Below, piece by piece: positions 1 through 8,239 of a stretch of 64,000 nt of DNA. This stretch comes from Lachnospiraceae bacterium (GTDB lineage Bacteria; Bacillota; Clostridia; Lachnospirales; Lachnospiraceae): assembly GCA_021203305.1 (NCBI GenBank), contig JAJQBK010000011.1:16023-80022 (forward strand), given 5' to 3'. The number at the start of each line of letters is the position of its first letter. Positions within the stretch are counted from its first letter, which is position 1. The notes under the pieces are model-generated. The model saw nothing but the letters and a program-made list of their open reading frames with translations. It did not search any database and was not told the DNA's origin. The position numbers were made by a program, and so were the translations under genes.

Positions 1-113
1 GCCATGTCATTTCATTCCTGTTTCTTTGATGTATTTTCAGTGTCCTTCATGAAATGTTCAGAGATTTTGAGTGGCCGCGATTTTGGTATCTCATTAAAAT
101 ACGCTTCCACAGC

Positions 114-722
114 TTAGAACATATGCTTCAGCGCCTGCTTCAGCAGCGTCTCCACATCCATGTCCGCGGCGTTCTCCACACCCTTCACTGCCTGCAGAGC
201 CTCCGACGAGCTGTACCCCAGGGCCGTCAGCGCCTCCACTGCCTCCTGCATATTGGAGCTTGTAAACGTCCCCTTTCCCATGGCGCCGCCCTCTAAAGCC
301 CTTTGCTCCAGAACCTCCTCCACGGAAATCTTATCCTTGAGCTCCAGGATCAGCCTCTGAGCGGTCTTGGGTCCAATCCCCGGCGCCCGGGCAATGGCTT
401 TCGAATCTCCGGAAATAATGGCAAAACGCAGGGCGTCAGCGTCCATCACGGACAAAATCGCCATGCCGCCCTTGGGTCCAATTCCTGAAACCGTGATGCA
501 CTGCTTGAAAATATCCAGATCCGCTTGGCTTAAAAAACCATAGAGCAGAAACGCATCCTCCCGGACGCAGGTATAGGTATAAATCTTCACTTCCTCCCCC
601 ACAGGAGGCAGGGAAGAAATGGAAGCTCCGCTCATGAGCACACGGTACCCCACATCGTGCACATCAACGATAATGCCGTCCTCCCGGACGCCTGCCAGCT
701 GTCCCCGTAAATATGCGTACAT
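114..722 (-). CDS. ruvA: Holliday junction branch migration protein RuvA
   Basis: RuvA binds four-way DNA junctions as a tetramer and docks the RuvB motor for branch migration. The 202-residue product has the usual family length. It has the N-terminal OB-fold start (MYAYLRGQL) and the two helix-hairpin-helix segments, with the motifs GIGPKGGMAIL and GIGPKTAQRLILELKDK. A C-terminal three-helix domain follows, with the ALGYSSSEA segment that contacts RuvB. It is transcribed leftward and ruvB would be expected next. Only about 110 bases remain to the window edge, and a possible ATG with an upstream AGGA lies at positions 5-3, but this is too short to identify. A SOS-type promoter lies about 150 bases upstream. 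Confidence 0.97.
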   Translation of the reverse strand: MYAYLRGQLAGVREDGIIVDVHDVGYRVLMSGASISSLPPVGEEVKIYTYTCVREDAFLLYGFLSQADLDIFKQCITVSGIGPKGGMAILSVMDADALRFAIISGDSKAIARAPGIGPKTAQRLILELKDKISVEEVLEQRALEGGAMGKGTFTSSNMQEAVEALTALGYSSSEALQAVKGVENAADMDVETLLKQALKHMF

Positions 723-873
723 TGATTACACCTCTGAAAAGTCTTTCTCAATCATAAGGGCCTGTATATATAGTGATGGCAGCGCCAGCGAACTTGTCCG
801 TTTCATAACAGCTCCCAATAACCATCATTCCGTTTTCTGACTGAGCATGCCCCGAAAACATGATCTTCTATTG

Positions 874-902
874 ATACTAACATAATCGAACATGTGTTTC
901 AA
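874..902 (-). promoter_or_regulatory. ruvA promoter with overlapping LexA (SOS) box
   Basis: On the minus strand a TTGAAA -35 box (902-897) and a TAGTAT -10 box (879-874) are separated by 17 bases. Positions 887-900 read CGAACATGTGTTTC on the plus strand, a full match to the Bacillus-type LexA/DinR consensus CGAACRNRYGTTYC. The site covers the spacer and touches the -35 box, so LexA binding should block RNA polymerase. ruvAB is a known LexA target in Bacillus subtilis. The leader to the ruvA start is about 145 bases. Confidence 0.85.
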
Positions 903-1012
903 GTAAAAATAAATTCCCGGCGGAGACTTTTGTGAACAGCAACAGACTTTTAAGGCATAGCTTTTCACCGTTATATTCATGCTCCTGTTGATAAATCAGG
1001 ACACCATTTCGT

Positions 1013-2393
1013 TTAATCCGCCGTTTCCAGCATCATTTCCCTCTTCTTTTTATAAACCCGAATAAAACAAATGCAGTGCACCGCGGCCGTCACAACCCAG
1101 GTCACGGAATAGGACAGATACAAAGACTCCAGCGTTCCGAAGAAGCGGAAAATCGTCAGAATCCAGACAATCCGAAGCAGACAGGCGCCCGTCAGCGACA
1201 CAATCATCGGGGCGACCGCGTATCCCATGCCCCGCATCAGCCCCACGAACACATCCATGATTCCGCACAGAAAATACACTCTGCAAATATAGTGCAGGCG
1301 GATCAGCCCATAGGCGGTCTCCTCATCGTTAGTCCCATAAAGCCTGAGAAGCGTATCCCCCCAGCAGGGTGACCGTGCCGCCCAGCACCAGGCCGATCAC
1401 TGTTACCACTCCGAGGCAGATGAAGGCAATTCTTTTAATACGGTCAATCTTACCGGCACCGTAATTCTGTCCCACAAAGCTTAACGCTGTCTGGTAAACG
1501 GAGTTCATACCGCAGTACACGATCCCCTCCAGATTGGCCGCAGCCGTATTGCCGGCCACCACCGTGGAACCAAAGGAATTGATGGACGACTGAATAAACA
1601 CATTGGACAGAGAAAACAGACAGCCCTGCAGTCCCGCAGGTAGTCCGATTCTCGCGATTTTGGCAAGCTTATCCGGCGCGATTCCAAGCTTTTTTAACTC
1701 TACTCTGCAGTCGCTGTCCATGGTCAGCAGCGCATGGGCTAAAAGAGAAGCGCTGACCAGCTGGGAAAGCACCGTGCCAAGGGCCACTCCGGCCACGCTC
1801 ATATCAAGCAGACAGACAAAAATCAGGTTGAGAAAAATGTTGATCACACCGGCAGTGCACAGATAATACAGCGGCCTTCTGGTATCCCCGATGGCTCTCA
1901 GGATCGCGCTTCCAAAATTATAAAACATGATGACCGGCATCCCCGCGAAATAAATCCGGATATACAGCACAGCCCCATCCAGAATATCCTCCGGCGTACC
2001 CATCAGCACCAGAATTGGCGTGGCCAGAAAATATCCCGCGAAAATCAGGAAAAACCCGGCCAGAATGGAAATAGTTACAGCGGTATGGACGGTTTCCGCC
2101 AGATTCTTTTTTTCACCGGCTCCATAATAATTGGCCACCAGCACATTGGCTCCCACGGAAAGACCGATAAACAGATTCAGCATCAGATTGATCAGCGCGG
2201 AGGTACTGCCCACACTGGCTAAGGGACCGCTGCCCGCGTAGCGCCCTACCACAATCAGGTCGACCGCGTTGAAGGTCAGCTGCAGCACCCCTGAGAGCAT
2301 CAGCGGAAGCGCGTATATGATAATTTTGCCGAGCAGCGGGCCATTGCACATATCCATTTCATAGCTTTTAGAGGTTTTTGCATGCGACGTCAT
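1013..2393 (-). pseudogene. MATE family efflux transporter, frameshifted
   Basis: This is a multidrug/toxin extrusion (MATE) family transporter, expected to be a 12-helix cation-coupled exporter in the membrane. The first part (2393-1329, 354 residues) carries the family N-terminus (GPLLGKIIIYALPLMLSG) and stops early. The missing C-terminal helices continue in another frame, with readable codons from about 1360 down to 1013 (LLRLYGTNDEETAYGL, then CGIMDVFVGLMRGMGYA). The joint falls in a run of six C at 1357-1362. Removing one base restores a normal protein of about 455 residues. It could be a real inactivating mutation or a homopolymer sequencing error. It needs a +1 shift, and no known slippery signal for that is visible. 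Confidence 0.85.
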
Positions 2394-2430
2394 AAGTATT
2401 TTATTCCCCCACAGTAAAATAAGCGCACAA

Positions 2431-2456
2431 ACGGATAGGGCAAACGCCCTATCCGT
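2431..2456. terminator. Hairpin between ilvC and the MATE gene, possible terminator
   Basis: A perfect 10-bp inverted repeat, ACGGATAGGG and CCCTATCCGT, is separated by six bases. The plus-strand side is followed by ACATTTTTAT, a short T-rich tract. On the minus strand, which ends the ilv operon, the following sequence is TTGTGCGCTTATTTTAC, a weaker T tract. It probably limits transcription from ilvC into the MATE gene, but orientation is not settled by sequence alone. Confidence 0.5.
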
Positions 2457-2576
2457 ACATTTTTATATTCAGACAACTCCTCTCCTTACAGCTTCCCTTT
2501 TGGATTTCTTGCCCGGGCTTTTACCTCGGCATGAAAACATCAGCAGGAAAGGAATTCAAAACTGAGATATAAACGC

Positions 2577-3587
2577 TCAGTTATCGATCAGCTTGCCCTC
2601 ATTGTTCCAGCTGTAGAGCTTGCGCAGCTCGGCGCCTACCGCCTCAGAAGGATGAGCCGCCGCGCGCTTTCTCATGGCGTTGAAGTGAGGCGCTCCCACG
2701 GAGTTCTCCAGAAGCCAGTTCTTGGCAAAGGTGCCGTCCTGGATATCGGTCAGGATCTGCTTCATGGCCTTCTTGGTCTCATCGGTGACAATCTTGGGGC
2801 CGGTGATGTAGTCGCCGTATTCCGCGGTGTTGGAGATGGAATATCTCATGCCCGCGAAGCCGGACTCAAAGATCAGGTCCACGATCAGCTTCATCTCATG
2901 AATGCACTCAAAATACGCGTTCTCCGGAGCGTAACCGGCCTCCACCAGCGTCTCAAAGCCTGCCTGCATCAGGGCGCAGACGCCGCCGCAGAGCACTGCC
3001 TGCTCACCGAACAGGTCGGTCTCGGTCTCATCCTTGAAGGTGGTCTCCAGCACGCCGGCCCTTGCGCCGCCGATCGCCAGAGAATAAGCCAGGGCAAGAT
3101 CCAGAGCCTTGCCGGTGGCGTTCTGCTGTACCGCTACCAGGCAGGGAACACCCTTTCCTTCCTGATACTGGCTGCGAACCGTGTGACCGGGTCCCTTGGG
3201 GGCGATCATGGTCACATCCACATCCTTTGGCGGGATGATCTGTCCGAAATGAATAGCAAAGCCATGCGCGAACATCAGCATGTTGCCCGGCTCCAGATTA
3301 GGAGCGATGGACTCCTTGTACATGGCGGCCTGCTTCTCATCATTGATCAGCACCATGATGATGCCGGCCCGCTTTGCGGCCTCCGCGGCTGTATAAACCT
3401 TGAAGCCCTGCGCTTCCGCCTTTGCCCAGGATTTGGAGCCCTCATAAAGGCCGATGATCACATCGCAGCCGGACTCCTTGGCGTTTAACGCGTGAGCGTG
3501 TCCCTGACTGCCGTATCCAATGACCGCAATGGTCTTGCCTTCCAATAAGGACAGGTTACAGTCTTCCTGATAGTAAATTTTTGCCAT
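2577..3587 (-). CDS. ilvC: Ketol-acid reductoisomerase
   Basis: This cytoplasmic enzyme converts 2-acetolactate to dihydroxyisovalerate, the second step of valine and leucine synthesis (and the parallel isoleucine step). The 336 residues fit the short class I form. The N-terminal Rossmann domain has the [11 protein letters not shown] nucleotide-binding loop and the GLYEGSKSW cofactor loop. The catalytic region shows [21 protein letters not shown] and the metal-binding [11 protein letters not shown] segment. The C-terminal helical knot domain includes [12 protein letters not shown] and [13 protein letters not shown]. It is the last gene of the ilvB-ilvN-ilvN-ilvC run, 17 bases after the second small subunit gene, with an AGGA-type ribosome binding site before its ATG. 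Confidence 0.98.
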   Translation of the reverse strand: MAKIYYQEDCNLSLLEGKTIAVIGYGSQGHAHALNAKESGCDVIIGLYEGSKSWAKAEAQGFKVYTAAEAAKRAGIIMVLINDEKQAAMYKESIAPNLEPGNMLMFAHGFAIHFGQIIPPKDVDVTMIAPKGPGHTVRSQYQEGKGVPCLVAVQQNATGKALDLALAYSLAIGGARAGVLETTFKDETETDLFGEQAVLCGGVCALMQAGFETLVEAGYAPENAYFECIHEMKLIVDLIFESGFAGMRYSISNTAEYGDYITGPKIVTDETKKAMKQILTDIQDGTFAKNWLLENSVGAPHFNAMRKRAAAHPSEAVGAELRKLYSWNNEGKLIDN

Positions 3588-3604
3588 ATTTTTTCCTCCA
3601 TTCT

Positions 3605-4105
3605 TTAATCAATAAACACCACGTTCTCCGCGCCGCGCACCAGGCCTACAATGCCGGTCCTGGCAAGCTCCATGATCTCATAATTGGCCAGAAGCTTTAA
3701 AAACGCGTCGATCTTGGACTTATTGCCCGTCAGCTCGAACATCACGCTCTCGTCGCGGATATCGCTGACCTTCGCCTTAAAGATGCCGGCCAGGGTCATC
3801 AGATGCTCTCTCTCGATGGCGTCCGCCTTCACCTTGATCAGTGCCAGCTCCCGGTACACGCTCTCATTTGGCTTCAGCTCCTTGATGCTGCGCACATCCA
3901 CCAGCTTCCCCACCTGCTTCTCAATCTGCTCCAGCACCTCGTCGTCGCCGCTGGCCACGATGGTGATGCGGGTAAAGCGGGGGTCCGCGGTAACGCCCGC
4001 GGTGATGCTCTCAATGTTATAACCTCTGCGGCTGAACAGACCCGAAACCCGGCTCAGAACGCCGGCGGTATTGTCTACCAGTAACTGAAATACTTTCTGC
4101 TGCAT
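3605..4105 (-). CDS. ilvN: Acetolactate synthase small (regulatory) subunit, second copy
   Basis: This is a regulatory subunit of acetohydroxyacid synthase. It stabilises the catalytic IlvB dimer and gives feedback sensitivity to branched-chain amino acids. The 166-residue protein starts with an ACT domain ([20 protein letters not shown], then [11 protein letters not shown]) and has the typical C-terminal half ([23 protein letters not shown]). A second, clearly different small subunit lies just upstream. The 141-base gap between the two copies shows no clear terminator or promoter. Which copy gives which regulatory response cannot be told from sequence. Confidence 0.94.
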   Translation of the reverse strand: MQQKVFQLLVDNTAGVLSRVSGLFSRRGYNIESITAGVTADPRFTRITIVASGDDEVLEQIEKQVGKLVDVRSIKELKPNESVYRELALIKVKADAIEREHLMTLAGIFKAKVSDIRDESVMFELTGNKSKIDAFLKLLANYEIMELARTGIVGLVRGAENVVFID

Positions 4106-4246
4106 ACTCTTCTCCTTTGCCGAAAGCGGCGGCCTGCGCCGACCCTCACCGACTCATTTTAGCAATTTCAATTCTCAATGTCAACATTACAGAATGTAGC
4201 TGTTTTCCCGGGAAGCTTGATTTATTTTAATCTCCGGATTTAAATT

Positions 4247-4741
4247 TCACTCCGCGTCAACGCACTTTGCCAGAGCCAATGTGCCGGTGCGGGCCACCTC
4301 CACAATACTGACCGTGCGAAGCATGGCGATCAGCACCTGAATCCTGTCCGGGGTATCGCAGAGCTGGATGATCATCTGGCTTTTGCTCATATCCACGATC
4401 TCCGCCTTCATCATCTGGCAGATATCGATCAGTTCCCGGCGGTTGCCGAGATTATATTTCACCTTGATTAACATCAGCTCCCGGCTTAAGCTGGCGCTCT
4501 CCTCAAAGGTTTTGACCTTGATCACGTCCAGCTTTTTGTTGAGCTGCTTTTCAATCTGCTCTAAGGTACGCTGATCTCCGGAGCTGACAATGGTCATGCA
4601 GGAAACGGTCGCGTCATCGGTCTCCCCCACGGCCAGAGAATCAATATTATAGCTTCTGCGGGCGAAAAGTCCGGCCACCTTGGAGAGCACGCCGGAACGG
4701 TTTTCCACCAGTACGGAATAAATTCGCTTCATCCTTCCCAC
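4247..4741 (-). CDS. ilvN: Acetolactate synthase small (regulatory) subunit, first copy
   Basis: This is the ACT-domain partner of the large subunit encoded immediately upstream; the gap is 3 bases, so translation is probably coupled. Of 164 residues, the N-terminal ACT domain reads SVLVENRSGVLSKVAGLFARR, then SYNIDSLAVGETDD. The C-terminal domain carries SRELMLIKVK and VEVARTGTLALAK. The true start may be the internal methionine of MKRIYSVL, since the first codons (MGRM) overlap the ribosome binding site region. Two tandem small-subunit genes in one operon are uncommon but not unknown; both look intact. Confidence 0.94.
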   Translation of the reverse strand: MGRMKRIYSVLVENRSGVLSKVAGLFARRSYNIDSLAVGETDDATVSCMTIVSSGDQRTLEQIEKQLNKKLDVIKVKTFEESASLSRELMLIKVKYNLGNRRELIDICQMMKAEIVDMSKSQMIIQLCDTPDRIQVLIAMLRTVSIVEVARTGTLALAKCVDAE

Positions 4742-4744
4742 CTC

Positions 4745-6364
4745 CTAAACAACGACCAGATCCATGGGATCGATCAGGCATTCCAGAATCATGGACTCAT
4801 CCTTTTCCAGGAACCTGTCCAGCGTCTCCTCACAGCCGTCCATATTTTCCAGGCGGAGGAAGGGGATATCGTAAGCCGCGGAAAGCTTTGACAGATCCGG
4901 GCTGCCCGCCAGATCGATCATGCTGTAATTGTCAGAATAAGTATAGTGCTGATACTCCCGCACCATGCCGAGAACCTGGTTTTTGAGGACGATAATCTTG
5001 ACCGGTACATGGTGCTGGCACATGGTGGCAAGCTCCATCATGGACATCTGGAAGGAGCCGTCGCCGCAGACCGCGATCACCTGCCTGTCCGGCGCCGCCA
5101 GCTTCGCCCCGATGGCCGCGGGGATGGAATAACCCATGGTTCCCATGCCTCCGGTGGTCATGAAGCGGCCCTTTTTGACAATGTGATAGGTGCAGGACCA
5201 GATCTGATTCTGCCCCACGTCCGCCACGTAGACCGCGTCCTCCGCCATCTTTTCGGAAAGCATGCCGATAAAGGCGGCCGGATCCACGTAGGCCGGGTTG
5301 GGAGTCCTCTTCGGCTCCATGGTTTTACGGTAAAAGGAGAGCTGCTCCAGCCATCTTCTGTGGCTGCCGCCGAAGGGCATGCCCATAAAGTCCTGCAATA
5401 TGCTCTTCACATCGCCCACCAGCGGAATGCTGGCGCCCGCGTTCTTGCCAATCTCCGCCGGGTCCACGTCGATGTGAACCAGTGTCTTATTCTGCGTAAT
5501 CAGACCCGGCTGGGATACGGCGCGGTCGGCCACCCTGGCTCCGATCATCAGAAGCACGTCCGATTCATTCATGGCCTTGTTGGCGTATGGCTTGCCGTTA
5601 TTGCCCACCATGCCGAAATACAGCGGATGCTCTGTGGGCATGGCGCTGATCCCCATCATGGTGCTGACCACGGGGATATTATATTTCTCGGCGAATTCCC
5701 GCAGCTCCTTTCCCGCGTCCGCGGTCAGGACGCCGCCGCCCGCACAGATGATGGGCTTCGCGCTGGTCTCCAGCGCCATGGCGACCCGGCGGATCTGGGG
5801 GACATTTCCCTTGACCGTCGGCTTGTAGGTGCGCAGATTCACTTCCTTCGGGTAGGAAAACTTTTTAATCTCCGCGTTCTGTACATCTATGGGCACGTCG
5901 ATCAGGACTGGTCCCTTTCTCCCGGTGTTGGCGATATGAAAGGCTTCTTTGAAAATCCTGGGAATATCCTCCACGTTCTTGACCAGATAGCTGTATTTGA
6001 CAAAGGATTCCACAGCGCCGGTGATGTCCGCCTCCTGGAACACATCCCTGCCGATGAGCTCGCTGTTGACCTGTCCGGTAATGATAATCATGGGAATAGA
6101 ATCCGCGTGGGCTGTGGCAACACCTGTAATCACATTGGTGGCGCCGGGGCCGCTGGTGACGGCGCACACGCCGGGACGGTTGGTGATCCGCGCCATGCCG
6201 CTGGCCGCGTGGGCGGCGTTCTGCTCCGTGCGGATCAGGACTCTCTGAATATCGGATTTCAATATACTGTTATAAAAAGGACAGATGGCCACGCCGGGAT
6301 AACCGAAAACGGTCGTCACCTGCTCCTCCTCCAGACACTTGACAATGGCGTCAGCACCTCTCAT
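4745..6364 (-). CDS. ilvB: Acetolactate synthase large (catalytic) subunit
   Basis: This thiamine-diphosphate enzyme condenses two pyruvates to acetolactate, or pyruvate with 2-ketobutyrate, at the entry to branched-chain amino acid synthesis. The 539 residues show the three-domain layout. The N-terminal pyrimidine-binding domain has FGYPGVAI, the catalytic glutamate in RTEQNAAHAASG and TSGPGATN. A central FAD/sugar-like domain follows (GGGVLTADAGKELREFAE). The C-terminal diphosphate-binding motif runs from GDGSFQMSMMELATM to VLKNQVLGMVREYQ. It lacks the further C-terminal extension of longer family members. AAGGAGG lies 11 bases before the ATG. It is the first gene of the ilv operon. Confidence 0.97.
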   Translation of the reverse strand: MRGADAIVKCLEEEQVTTVFGYPGVAICPFYNSILKSDIQRVLIRTEQNAAHAASGMARITNRPGVCAVTSGPGATNVITGVATAHADSIPMIIITGQVNSELIGRDVFQEADITGAVESFVKYSYLVKNVEDIPRIFKEAFHIANTGRKGPVLIDVPIDVQNAEIKKFSYPKEVNLRTYKPTVKGNVPQIRRVAMALETSAKPIICAGGGVLTADAGKELREFAEKYNIPVVSTMMGISAMPTEHPLYFGMVGNNGKPYANKAMNESDVLLMIGARVADRAVSQPGLITQNKTLVHIDVDPAEIGKNAGASIPLVGDVKSILQDFMGMPFGGSHRRWLEQLSFYRKTMEPKRTPNPAYVDPAAFIGMLSEKMAEDAVYVADVGQNQIWSCTYHIVKKGRFMTTGGMGTMGYSIPAAIGAKLAAPDRQVIAVCGDGSFQMSMMELATMCQHHVPVKIIVLKNQVLGMVREYQHYTYSDNYSMIDLAGSPDLSKLSAAYDIPFLRLENMDGCEETLDRFLEKDESMILECLIDPMDLVVV

Positions 6365-6421
6365 AGTCTGCTCTACCTCCTTCGGGCGTCATTTTTCTTT
6401 CATATATTTCACTGAAAATTA

Positions 6422-6450
6422 ATGATAACACAAATCCGGGATTCAAACAA
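6422..6450 (-). promoter_or_regulatory. Candidate ilvB operon promoter
   Basis: On the minus strand TTGTTT (6450-6445) and TATCAT (6427-6422) are separated by 17 bases, about 58 bases before the ilvB start. The -10 box matches five of six consensus bases and the -35 only the TTG. No T-box signature (the conserved AGGGTGG-ACCGCG stretch) is seen in the leader, although T-box leaders are common before ilv operons in related bacteria. Confidence 0.5.
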
Positions 6451-6472
6451 CCGATTTATGGCGAAATCTCAG

Positions 6473-6586
6473 CCGAAATCTCAAGGAACGATTTATACTG
6501 TTATACTGAAATCTTAAGAATCGACAGATACTGAATTTTCGAAGTCTGTGAATAGTAACTTTGGCTGAAATCTTATGAATCGATTT
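6473..6586. repeat. Three degenerate ~20-bp direct repeats in the ilvB/lipoprotein intergenic region
   Basis: Three related copies lie at 6473-6494 (CCGAAATCTCAAGGAACGATTT), 6506-6524 (CTGAAATCTTAAGAATCGA) and 6565-6586 (CTGAAATCTTATGAATCGAT plus two T). A partial half copy (CGAAATCTCA) lies at 6462-6471. They lie between the divergent ilvB and lipoprotein promoters, where a regulator could bind. Spacing between starts is 33 and 59 bases. The stretch CTGTGAATAGTAAC at 6546-6559 also matches one terminus of the 203-bp repeat element found elsewhere in this window. Confidence 0.5.
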
Positions 6587-6597
6587 TTCAGAGCGCC

Positions 6598-6626
6598 TTG
6601 ATTTATAAAAAGGCATGTGGTAAGAT
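6598..6626 (+). promoter_or_regulatory. Candidate promoter of the small lipoprotein gene
   Basis: TTGATT (6598-6603) and TAAGAT (6621-6626) are separated by 17 bases, 42 bases before the ATG at 6669. Both boxes are moderate matches to the vegetative consensus. Confidence 0.5.
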
Positions 6627-6668
6627 AAGCTTTGTTTGTCGAACTTTTAAAAAATCACTGAGGAAACC

Positions 6669-7145
6669 ATGTCCAATAAAATTTTTACTGCTGTCATATG
6701 TATTCTGTGTGTCTTTGTTTTCAGCGGCTGCGCCACCTCAAGCAGCGTCAAAATCGCCAGCTTTGAGGCGCAGATCGGCACCATCATTGACAGCATTGAG
6801 GAAATCAATGAAAATATGAACGCCATCGACGCCGACTCCGATTCCGCCGGTACGCAGATGCTGAAATACATGAAGGAGCTCTCCACGGCAATCGACAATC
6901 TGGCCGCCATTGAGGTGCCCTCCGGCGAGTATCAATATGTCAATGACCTGGCGGTGGAGGCCCAGGAATACATTGGCGAGGCGATTACGCTTTACAGCCA
7001 GATTCTGTCCTCCGGCGCGGAATACGATCCGGATATTGCGGACGAAGCTTATCAATATTATCAGAAAGCATGCCGCCGGATCAGCGTTATCGTTTCCCTG
7101 CTGCACGGCAACACGCCCTCCGACGTTGAGATTTCCTATGAATAA
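6669..7145 (+). CDS. Small predicted lipoprotein of unknown function
   Basis: The 158-residue product starts with a lysine-containing signal peptide and hydrophobic stretch (FTAVICILCVFVF) ending in a lipobox, FSGC, so the mature protein would be lipid-anchored on the outer face of the membrane. The rest is acidic and mainly helical (ASFEAQIGTIIDSIEEINENM), suggesting a coiled coil. No family is recognised. AGGAAA precedes the ATG at good spacing. It stands alone on the plus strand, divergent from ilvB and convergent with the HAD hydrolase. The 155 bases that follow are AT-rich and show no clear terminator. Confidence 0.75.
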   Translation: MSNKIFTAVICILCVFVFSGCATSSSVKIASFEAQIGTIIDSIEEINENMNAIDADSDSAGTQMLKYMKELSTAIDNLAAIEVPSGEYQYVNDLAVEAQEYIGEAITLYSQILSSGAEYDPDIADEAYQYYQKACRRISVIVSLLHGNTPSDVEISYE

Positions 7146-7300
7146 AATGATTTGCCCGACAAAAGATTAATTTCTGGTCGATGATTATTATATATTGCAC
7201 ATGTTTCAAAATGCATAATACCAGATATAGCGTTAGACCATTTGATAATTAGCTTTTGTCGCTTTAATCATAAAATATACAAAGGACAAAAGCCTCGCCG

Positions 7301-8140
7301 CTAACCGAGCGCGAACTTCCTGACCGCGTAAGCCACTCCGTTTTCATTATTGCTCTTCGTCACATAATCCACCATTTGCAGTATCTCCGGCTCTGAGTTG
7401 GCCATCCCCACACTGAACCCGGCCTTTTCAAGCATATCAAGGTCATTGCCGCTGTCGCCGATGGCCATGGTCTGCTCCGGCGCAATTCCAAGAATTTCAG
7501 CAAGCTTTAAAAGGGCCACCCCCTTGGTGGCGCCGGCTTTGGTAAACTCCATATTGCCCACACCCCCGGACACCATCACAAAATCCTGAAACTGTCCGCA
7601 CCAGTCTGTGGCCTCCTGCCGGTAAAAGGGCGTCCCATCCGGCCCGGCGGTGAAATTCACCGTCACCTTCTCCGACCCCTTCGCATAGCTTCTCATAAGT
7701 GCCATCACGTCCGGCACCTCCTCCCTGCAGGAGCGAAAATATACCTTAAAGGGCTCGTCCGTGTTCATCCTGTCTATGAGTTCTGATTTTGAGGAATCGA
7801 TGTAGGCGTGTCCGTTGTAAAAAACATCGCAGATCACCGGCATTTTCATCAGCCCCTCCACCATGGCGAGAGCCTCCTTGCGGGGCATGGGGTCCTCGTA
7901 CAGGCATGCCTCCCGCTCCAGGTCGTAGAGGGACGCCCCGTTGGTGCAGATGGCGTATTTTAATCCGCGAAGCTTCCTGGCCTCCTTTGGAATACCGTAA
8001 AAGGGTCTGCCGGTGGCGATGACCACCTGCACTCCGGCGGTGATGGCCTCCTCGCAGGCACGCCTGTTTTCCTCCGATAATTTCTTTTGCGTATCAAATA
8101 AGGTGCCGTCCAGATCGACGGCGATCAGTCTGATGTCCAT
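7301..8140 (-). CDS. Cof-type HAD superfamily hydrolase
   Basis: This is a haloacid-dehalogenase fold phosphatase of the Cof/YbjI group, which usually acts on sugar phosphates or flavin mononucleotide; the substrate is not predictable here. The 279 residues carry all four HAD motifs: nucleophile DLDGTLFD near the start, the motif II threonine in IATGRP, the motif III lysine in GATKGVALLKL, and the metal-binding GDSGNDLDML near the C-terminus. The cap domain lies between motifs II and III (type C2). It is a monocistronic-looking gene on the minus strand. Confidence 0.9.
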   Translation of the reverse strand: MDIRLIAVDLDGTLFDTQKKLSEENRRACEEAITAGVQVVIATGRPFYGIPKEARKLRGLKYAICTNGASLYDLEREACLYEDPMPRKEALAMVEGLMKMPVICDVFYNGHAYIDSSKSELIDRMNTDEPFKVYFRSCREEVPDVMALMRSYAKGSEKVTVNFTAGPDGTPFYRQEATDWCGQFQDFVMVSGGVGNMEFTKAGATKGVALLKLAEILGIAPEQTMAIGDSGNDLDMLEKAGFSVGMANSEPEILQMVDYVTKSNNENGVAYAVRKFALG

Positions 8141-8239
8141 TTTTCTTTTCCCTCAGTATTTGACAACGAAAATCACAGATTAGCTCCTGACACTGCCCCC
8201 GATGCGTTCCGTTTCACTTCTCATTTATCGAAAAGCTTC

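Noticed and set aside
1357..1362. Programmed frameshift in the MATE gene
   Set aside because: The required shift is +1 at GGG-GGA, with no known stimulatory context, and transporters of this family are not known to use it.
6365..6668. T-box or attenuator leader upstream of ilvB
   Set aside because: The conserved T-box stretch and a terminator-antiterminator pair were not found on the minus strand; only a short leader after a candidate promoter is visible.
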